A stretch of DNA of 64,000 nt from Coleophoma eucalyptorum (Eukaryota; Ascomycota; Leotiomycetes; Helotiales; Dermateaceae). Positions 56,099 through 64,000 of the stretch are shown here, in pieces; the first letter of the stretch is position 1, and the number at the start of each line of letters is the position of its first letter. The stretch is from the NCBI GenBank assembly GCA_026120035.1, contig JALRME010000010.1, positions 310,001 through 374,000 of the forward strand, read 5' to 3'. The notes under the pieces were generated by a model that ran no database searches, had not been told where the DNA came from, and worked only from the letters and a program-made list of their open reading frames with translations. The translations under genes were made by a program, and so were the position numbers.

Positions 56099-56430
56099 AT
56101 TGAAGACGTTATTGTGCTATGATCGTGAATTTATCAGACGAGGCTCAAGAAATTTTCATGCAGATAGCAGAGCACCCCTGCACGCGCCATGCTGGAACCG
56201 CAAGGCTGACAAAGGGAATGCGCGCTAGCCCGGCTTTGAACCTCCAGAGATGGTACAAGGCAAACTACAGCACTGGTGAGTCGCATAGCAGCCAGGCCAC
56301 GATGTTGCTACCAATATCGAGTCTTTGAATGCCTCCAGTAACCCTGGATATCCTCGGCAGCTTTCCCGCCGGTCTGCGATTGTCAACTTGGTCTTATATG
56401 TGCGCGTAAACGCCTCGAGCCTCTTCCACA
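56099..56430. promoter_or_regulatory. Bidirectional promoter region RPA12/SCC2
   Basis: The two ATGs are 332 bp apart and diverge, so the core promoters must lie here. No specific factor site is claimed. Confidence 0.5.
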
Positions 56431-59400
56431 ATGGCATCGAACGGCTATTCAGCACATAATGGCGCGGCGAACAATACTAGTTATTCATCCGCAGTGAATG
56501 CGCGGTTGGGATCAAGATCGCGGCCATTAACCGTGGATGAAGCCCTAGTATACTCGCCATTCTCCTCCATTGTACCTTTCAACTCAGGTCAGTATACCCT
56601 CACGTTAGGAAGTTCACTACCAACCTTATCCATTCTTAGATATTATTCCAGTCCCTAGTATTGGTCTTCGATCATCTGCCTCGTTATTCCCGACGATAGA
56701 AGATCGAAATGCAGCACGCCAAGGCCTTGATAGTCTGAATATTGAGGCTGCAAATCCGAACTCTACATCGCAACGGCTTCAGAACACACTTACCAAGCTA
56801 CAGCACCTTTTGCAGCCAGAGGGCCTTACGCAATAGTAAGTACAGTGTGTTGCTATCAGCTTCAGAAGCTAATGGTAAACAGCAAGTTTAAGACACGCCC
56901 AAGGACTACACCAGATTCAAAACCTCCCTCCACATCGAATGACATACCCAAGATGTCTCTTACACCCTTTGCGCAAAAGCTTTACGACAGTACATCTGTC
57001 GAGTATCGATATCCGAGTCCAGAAACTCCAAGCCGTCCCAAAGTGGAAAATATAGCACAGAAGCAAAATGCTAGATCGACCCCAGTCCAGAGTGCGGTCT
57101 CTAACAGCCAGGCGCACCGAAGCAATGCCACTATTGTAGTAGAGATACCGAGCAAAAGACCGGAACCTCAAGCACAAACAGTGGCTCCGCCTACCGCTAG
57201 CCCTCGTCAAACTGTGTCTCCTGCCTTAAAATCAAAGCCGCAAGTGTTGATACCATCGCTTCCGCAAGCGATCAAACGCGAAGAATATACTGCACCCAAG
57301 CCTGAACCATCTTCTAAGCCTCAACTAGTTGGCTCAACCGATACTCCAATTCCCAAGGCATCTGCGTCAGAATTTTCAATTGTGATGCCGCAGTTACCGC
57401 GGACATTCAAACCAGAGGATTATACTGTCGTAAATGATGCTATACCTGACTCACCTGATACACCTGGATTTCTTTCATCAAAACGAAAAATTTCAGAGCT
57501 TGAGGGCAGTGCCAATCAGTTGGTTGGTAGTTCAGATCAGCGCCAGAAAGCAGACGCTGCAGTTCGAGACTTGGATGCGTTCCTGCACTGGATTTTCGAC
57601 TCCCAAGATAAAGTCGAGAACAATGAAATGATGTTACAAAACTCATGTTTCACATATGTTGGGGACGAGCTTGGCCTTGCTAGCAAGGTCCAGCAAAAAG
57701 TGGAAGGCTATTTGTCAAATGTCATCTCTGTTGGCCGTTACTTTCAAGTTTCTCTTGACGACCTGCTCCGTTTGCAAAAGATTTGCGACGGTGCGTTACG
57801 AGTAGCAGAGACAATTGATTTGAAAGTCGAAGAGACCATGGGTGAATCTGAGATTGATTCGTGGCTTCAACGAGTTGCTGTAGCTGAATTAGGCGTCAAA
57901 GCCGCACGAACAACTCTTCGCATCATGTCAGGTGGTCGAGAAGATAGACAACTTTACCCTGAGAATGCAATTCAAGCTTCCTTGAACGTGTTCAAGAATT
58001 GCGTTGAGACTTGCATTGTTCCGATTGTTGAGATGCGAAATTCAGGCGGCTCCGCACCTCTCTTCAAGCTTCTTTCAGCCGAGAAGAAGCGGATTAACGA
58101 ATTCCTAGCTCAATGCCGAAAGTTATTTGCGCGCCTATCTAGCTTGATTACCAGCATTGAGTTGTCCGAGACAGTGCTAAACACCCTTGAGTTCACATCA
58201 TCAAGGCTAATTTTTGTAGAGAATGCACACTTTGATAAAGATTCGGTCCTTGGTATTCCGAAGTTTGATAACCTACGTGTTGTCGCTATGGACGTACTGG
58301 CGCAGATATTCCTCAGCAGTCCTACCCAAAGGATAGGAATCTTTGACGAAATTCTTACCTCTTTGGAGAAGTTGCCTGTTACAAAGCAAAGCGCCCGTCA
58401 ATTCAAGCTTACCGATGGGGGAAGTATTCAATTTGTATCAGCCCTAATCATGCGACTTGTTCAGATCAGTGCCACTAAATACGACGATGGCAAATCAAAG
58501 AGAAGAACCAAGGCTTTGCAGGCCATAGATGGAGACGAAGATATGCAGGAGGCTGGAGCACTTGCAGAACAATCGACAAACGGTGGCTTTGTGATTAATT
58601 CTGAGGCTCGTGCTGAGAGGCAGCATGTGACAGCTGTCCAAGAACTCGGCACTACTGGGCCAGCTTTACTTGACATAGCCAAGTACAATGCCTCATATTT
58701 CGTCAATTACATCGTTGGCAGAGCCATGAAGTCCACCAAAACTGGTGATACACCGTATCGAAACCTTTTGGATCTCTTTGTAGAGGATTTCATCACCTGT
58801 CTAAGTTTCCCTGACTGGCCGGCCGCGGAAATGCTGTTGCGTTTACTTGTATACAAGATGGTCCAGTTGATAGAAAACCACCAAACACCCGCCCCATCGA
58901 AGAACATGGCACTCGACCTTCTTGGTTCAATGGTCGCTGCCATCTCGGAGCTCAACTCTCACATTCAGAAGTCTGCTAGTTCTACCGAAGTGACAAATGG
59001 CCAGGGAGCTGAGATGATGGGCGAATATCTCTCTCGACTCGCCAGAGATTCGCTGGAGAAGAAGAAACGGCCACGGGACCTTGTGTCTTGGACTGGGCCG
59101 TTTCGTGCATCACTTGAGTATCTACAAACTCGATGTGATATCGATCCTCAATTGAGCAATGCGGTCAGCTTTCTCACAGCAGAGTGGGCTAACACTGTAC
59201 ACTCCACCTACGATGAAATCGACGACGACGAAGATCCTGGGGAGGAAGTTGAGCAAGAGTATGGCCGTCTAGCCTTCCGACTGCAGAAAATGCTGTCTGA
59301 CAGACATTGGCTCTCAAGAGAGTATATTTTCAAAGACACAATCTCTAACGCACATGCTCGCCTTGCATATGGAATAATACTACTTCATTCTTCATTCTGC

Positions 59401-62157
59401 GAGACCTTTGATCGGGTACTCCACATACTGCTCACTTCTATGGCCAGTGAGCAAGCAACTGTACGCAGCAAGAGCTTGAAGAGCGTTAATCAACTTCTCG
59501 AAACAGACCCTACTATTCTTGACCGAAATGATACAGTCAGGCTCCTTATCTTGAAATGTTCCAACGACTCATCCGTACAAGTCCGTGACTCTGCTCTTGG
59601 ACTCATTGGAAAGTGCATTACTCTACGTCCAGCGCTTGAAGAAAGTATGATTATCAGTATTCTTCAACGGGTTAACGACAGTGGTGTTGGCGTGCGAAAA
59701 CGTGCCATGAAGCTTTGCAAAGAAATCTACCTAAGAAACGAACATCAGGATGTCAGGAGCCAGATCGCAGACGCATTGCTGCATAGGGTTACTGATCTTG
59801 ACGAGAGTGTACAGGAGCTAGCGCGTCAAACCATAGAAGATGTATGGTTGTCACCTTTCTATCAACCGACCCTGTCAAAGGTGAAGGAGAATGAGCCTGG
59901 ATTCAAGAAAGCGCTGGGTAACCAAGTCGCTCTGATGACTCGAACCGTACAACGAGGTGGTGACATGTCTACAGTACTTGATAAAGTTCTTCAGAGCATG
60001 CTCTCCAAGAGCTCAACATCCGCCGCTGCCAATTTCAGAGTTTGCACAGTGTTGGTGGCGACAATGTTTGAGACAATCATCGACAATGCTGTTACGACTG
60101 ATTCTGAGAGACCTTCCGCACGAGACGCTTTGCAGATCCTTACGATCTTTGCAAAATCAAGCCCTAAACTTTTTACACCTGATCAGATCAAGTTGCTTCA
60201 GCCGTATGTCAACAATGTCGGGGCCAAGGACGATCTCGCAATCTATCGCTCTGTGGTCATCATATTCAGACATGTCCTGCCTCAACTATCAAAAATACAC
60301 CGTAGTTTCCTGGTATCGATCCGAGCTCAACTACTGCCAAGCATCTCAAGAATGAATCGAATTATTCTAGATGACCTTGTAGCTTGTTTGTGGATTATAA
60401 GTGTGACACTGGACGATTATCAGAATCTTACCGCCCTTGCAATACAGACCTTGAGCAAGATTATCCTCAAGAAAGGAGCTGACTTGCACAATCCGGGAAG
60501 GCCTGAGGATGTACCATCGCTCATCAAACTCTTGACAATCACTGGCATGTTTGGGAAGCATTGTGATTTGGACCCTCAGATTGCGATATTCAAACAAAAG
60601 ATACCCAGTTGCAAAGGGAACTCTGTATCAAGATTGATGGCTGATACTTTCGCGCCATTTTCTACTGCAAGCCAGCCAGTTGATGTGAGGAAGGCCGCTA
60701 TGGATGCGATTGGTATGGTGTGCCAATCGTGGCCGAAAAACTTTGACTCTGCCAATATTTACACTAGTTTCCAGGAGGCATTCCATGAGCAGAATTCTGT
60801 GCTTGAAGCCATCATTCTGAGAGCTTTCAAGGAATTTCTAACCATCGAAGAGAAGCGATCCGAGGCTGGTGCTGATGGATTGCCAGGCGCTGCAGCAGAA
60901 TCTGTTGCCAAGTTGGGTGTTATGGGCGGAAGCCAGGGTGATGGAGTTGCGCTTTCTATTGCCCAACGATTTCTAAGCCACATCACTCGAATAGCATTGT
61001 CCAGTCAGGACGACGAGGCTCTACTTGCAACAGAAGTATTGGCCAGCATCAATCGACAAGGTCTGGTCCATCCCAAAGAGACTGCCGTTGCCTTGATTGC
61101 GCTCGAAACTTCGCAGAACGTTAGTATTGCTGAGCTCGCAATCCGAGAACACCGCGCGGCACACGAGAAACACGAAACGATCCTCGAGAAGGAGTATATG
61201 CGTGGAGTCTTTGCTGCATATGTTTATCACCGAGATGTTGTCAACAATACACATGGTGCCAATACAAATCCATTCACTTCGAAATTGCACCGCATGATTG
61301 ATGTGTTGAAGATTAGTAAGGTCAAGAATCGAAAGAAGTTCTATGATACACTTTGTAACCGTATCGACTTTGATCCTATCAAGATGGAACGCGAGGAGCT
61401 TCCAGAACATCTGCAATTTGCTCAATTCATTATCGAGAATATGGCGTTCTTCGAGTACGCCACTATTGATGAACTCATGTCCGCGATCTCATCCATGGAG
61501 AAGGTAGTTGCTACCACCGGCACAGGTATTGCACACTCGATCGAAACGGAGATCTTTAACGTGAAGATGGACCAACCATCACAGATTGACGAAAATGGCA
61601 TCTCTCAACCTGTAGAGCATAGAACTGATCCATTACGATTATCAGAGTTGACAGCCTTTTCCATGGTGTTGTCAAGTCTTTGGGAAACTCGCACCTATCT
61701 CCGCCGCCAGTATGGATTGACGAACAACCGTAGCAAGGAGACAAAGGCTAAGGGTGTTGCCAAAGACTTGAATAGGGCTCCAGTAAAAGCTCCATTCGTC
61801 AACGGTGACAACTATTGGGAGCAGATAGCTTCTATCATGTCTGCATCTGCGTCTGAAGAAACGATGTTTGCACAATGTCGCTCTTTTGTTGAGCTCCTGA
61901 GCGTGGATGAAGATGTAAAGATTGCCGCTGAAGGTGATGATGAAGAAGATCACGGGCGGTTAAGCACACCAAGTGAAGACGAGGAGGATGGTACTCCAGG
62001 ACCGCCCGGAGGAAGCGGAAGAGGCCGCAAGAGAAAAGCAAGTGGTACACCAGGTGGTCGAAAGAAGCATGCCCGAGCCGGTTCAAAGACACAAGCTCGA
62101 CAAAGAAAGAAGAGCGTTAGCAGCCATGATTCGGATGTAGATGTGGCGTTCATTTAA
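56431..62157 (+). CDS. SCC2: Sister chromatid cohesion protein SCC2 (Mis4/NIPBL/Rad9-type cohesin loader)
   Basis: Three exons, 56431-56587, 56640-56835 and 56883-62157, with introns of 52 and 47 bp, giving 1875 residues. The N-terminus (LTVDEALVYSPFSSIVPFNSD) and a long disordered, proline-rich region to about residue 360 match the part that binds SCC4. The rest is alpha-helical HEAT repeats. The most recognisable stretch is the conserved hook region with YDEIDDDEDPG, AYGIILLHSSFCETFDRVL, SVQVRDSALGLIGKCI, GVGVRKRAMKLCKEIYLRN and DLDESVQELARQTIEDVWLSPF. The C-terminus is acidic then basic (SEDEEDG...RGRKRKASG) and may carry nuclear localisation signals. The protein loads cohesin onto chromosomes in the nucleus. 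No frame breaks were seen over 5.3 kb. Confidence 0.93.
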
Positions 62158-62850
62158 GACGGAGTTTAGGGGAAATGGTTAGTTTGGGCAGGTCGGTCGG
62201 TTTCTGGCCAGGAAAACGGTTGCAAGGAGCTTTTTCAGAGATACCCCAAATGGCTTTGTTTATTTTTACAAACGAGCAGAGCAGTAGACTCGTCGAAGCC
62301 TTTTACATAATTACAGAATTCGCATAGACAAGATAGCTTCGTCTTGCATATTGCTGATATGTAATGCATATCTATAATCAGAAATGACATAATTTTGACA
62401 ATGAGGTTTTCATCTGTTCTTTGGAGATTTGTTGTATTGACCTTTTGAACAAATCTGCGTCCATGGAATAGCGTAGCTCTTAAATGCACAGCGTATCCCA
62501 TTTCATATATCAAGAGTAGAAAAGATCGATCACAAGCGTTATGGATGACCCTTCCCATTGTATTAGGATTCAGTAAACAAAGAGTATCTGCTTCCGAACA
62601 TCGAAGCATGTACATGCGATCACTAAGGATTTACTATGTACGTCCTGCCCATTAACCCCACCCATTCCTAATTAGAAACGCCGATCAACAATGCTACCCA
62701 TTCCCCCTTTAACTTCAAAAAATAGAGCTTTGCCGCCTTCGCCTTGCAAATATAGTGATTTAATCAATGTTGAACGCCTGCGCCATGTACAGTACAGGAC
62801 AGAGATGGAGTGAGAGAGTTAGAATTACAGGTACGATCACGATATTCTTG
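62158..62850. other. Convergent 3' intergenic region
   Basis: 3' flanks of SCC2 and the MBP1/SWI6-type gene; no gene seen. Confidence 0.5.
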
Positions 62851-64000
62851 TCAATCAGAACCGTCGACGCGTTGGAGGAAATCTCTTACACGACCAAGCT
62901 CCACGTCGTTCTGCTCGCTCTCAACAGCTCGCATGAGATTGTCTAGATGGCCATCAACCTTACTTTCTTCTACGCTCGTGCATAAACTTATGATCCTTCG
63001 ATATTTATTGGCGAGATCAGTACTTTTGCTCTTCAATTCCTTTACTCTTTCCTCCAGCCCGTCGTTGTTTGCGGTATAGGCATTAATATGTGCGCGCAAA
63101 ACTGCAGCGGGTGGCAATGTTGAAAGGATTGCTCTTTGGCTTTGATCAAGGCCTTGAGGCTGATTCGGGTTGAGGTTGGCCAGAACATCATTTGGTACTG
63201 GGCCTGGTACTAGAGCAAAGCTCTTGTCAGCATCACCGAGCTGCATTTCAACCTGTCCATTCGTTTGTCCGCGATCCTGCAGCATTTGAGCAGTTGTGTG
63301 CTCTTCTTCCTCTTTAGCCCTCTTCAGGTTAGCGATCTTAACTTTGCGTTCCTGTATCTCCTTCATGCGAGCCTGCACAGCCTCGAGACGACGCCGTTGA
63401 GTACCCAGTTCCGCAGAAGATTCTCGAAGCTGATTGTGATATGTATCGATGACGGCCTGTTTTGTATCCATCTCTTTCGTGAACTCCTTTTCAATATTTG
63501 CAAGCAATGAGGCAATAGCTACCAGACATTAGTCAAAGAATATGGGAAATGGTTTAGTACTTACAGGTGATAATATCACCACTCTTTTCCCTCTCAGCTG
63601 CTGTCTTTTCAGGACTACCATAAACCCCAGCCCGATCCGTTGCCTCAACTGGGTCGCCAACCCCAAAGTCACACGGACAAAGATTAGACCGATTGGGTAT
63701 GCCAGCATCAGCTCCAACCTCGAGGAGTTGTGAGATGATACTGCGGTTACCAATTCTCGCTGCTAGATTCAAAGCCGTATCGCCTGAATTATCCTGGACA
63801 TTGACCATTTCCGACATGAAGCGCCCTATCCCCATAGTGGTACGGGTCGAAGAGGGCCCGCCAAACGATTGTTGACTATTTGGAGCGCTACCTTGCCGCA
63901 CGACAAACTCGAGGAGAGACTCGAGATAGTACTTGCTTGCTTGACTTCGGCCCTTGACTGCTGAAGTTACTGCAATGTGATGGAGAACGGTTCGACCGCG
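62851..64000 (-). CDS. 3' part of an MBP1/SWI6-type ankyrin-repeat cell-cycle regulator (5' end outside window)
   Basis: Two exons in view, 64000-63565 (open at the window edge) and 63518-62851, separated by a 46-bp intron (GTAAGT...GGTAG), giving the last 367 residues (145 whole codons in the first exon). The first visible residues (GRTVLHHIAVTSAVKG...YYLESLLEFVV) and GDTALNLAARIGNRSIISQLLEVGAD form ankyrin repeats typical of the MBF/SBF family. The splice rebuilds IASLLANIEKEF, which starts a long coiled coil (about 220 residues) used for pairing of the DNA-binding and regulatory subunits. The N-terminal part that would tell MBP1 (with an APSES DNA-binding domain) from SWI6 lies outside. 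Such proteins control G1/S transcription. Confidence 0.88.

Noticed and set aside
1..64000. Transposons, CRISPR arrays, telomere repeats, rRNA genes
   Set aside because: No transposase or reverse-transcriptase motifs, no regularly spaced identical repeats, no TTAGGG arrays and no rRNA-like segments were seen.

Overview
This is a stretch of a filamentous ascomycete chromosome. Genes are spaced, on both strands, and interrupted by short introns (44-152 bp) with GT...AG ends. The window carries fungal families (SCC2, CHO2, NBP35, AFG1, RPA12, DUF1774-like protein, tannase, GH15 glucoamylase) and an intron-bearing nuclear tRNA-Ser. The gene set and intron style look most like Leotiomycetes (Helotiales), but that placement is an inference. 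There is no prokaryotic operon, CRISPR array, intact transposon or recognisable secondary-metabolite cluster.

Layout. 1-6.9 kb: tail of a HOS3-like gene, a secreted tannase, a coding frame broken by one TAG, and a GNAT acetyltransferase. 6.9-10 kb: no gene seen. 10-17.3 kb: a penicillin acyltransferase-like protein, AFG1-type ATPase, R3H-associated protein, secreted M28 aminopeptidase. 18.7-24.8 kb: a DUF1774-like membrane protein, a phosphopantetheinyl transferase with an apparent C-terminal RRM, an SDR, and an SMP-30-type protein. 25.9-29.1 kb: ATP synthase subunit k, MTFP1/MTP18 and an unassigned membrane protein. 29-33 kb: almost empty except for tRNA-Ser(GCU). 33.3-41.9 kb: GH15 glucoamylase, CHO2, NBP35, a GMF/AIM7 protein whose start codon is an exon of its own. 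43.9-51.7 kb: a phospholipase D-like protein and an FHS-type sugar transporter, 3.7 kb apart. 52.5 kb: tRNA-Gln(CUG). 54.5-64 kb: deoxyhypusine hydroxylase, RPA12, SCC2 and the 3' part of an MBP1/SWI6-type regulator that leaves the window.

How the genes relate. There is no single pathway. Themes are mitochondrial maintenance (AFG1, subunit k, MTFP1, a putative mitochondrial phosphopantetheinyl transferase), extracellular polymer and peptide use (tannase, aminopeptidase, glucoamylase, sugar permease), and core nuclear or cytosolic housekeeping (RPA12, SCC2, MBF, NBP35, deoxyhypusine hydroxylase). Two head-to-head pairs share short intergenic regions: subunit k/MTFP1 and RPA12/SCC2.

Exon structures were derived by hand from splice signals, reading-frame continuity and known family motifs. 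Every multi-exon model given here closes in frame. No similarity search was possible. The most unusual items are the TAG-interrupted frame at 4372-5073, the phosphopantetheinyl transferase-RRM fusion, and the ATG-only first exon of the GMF-like gene.
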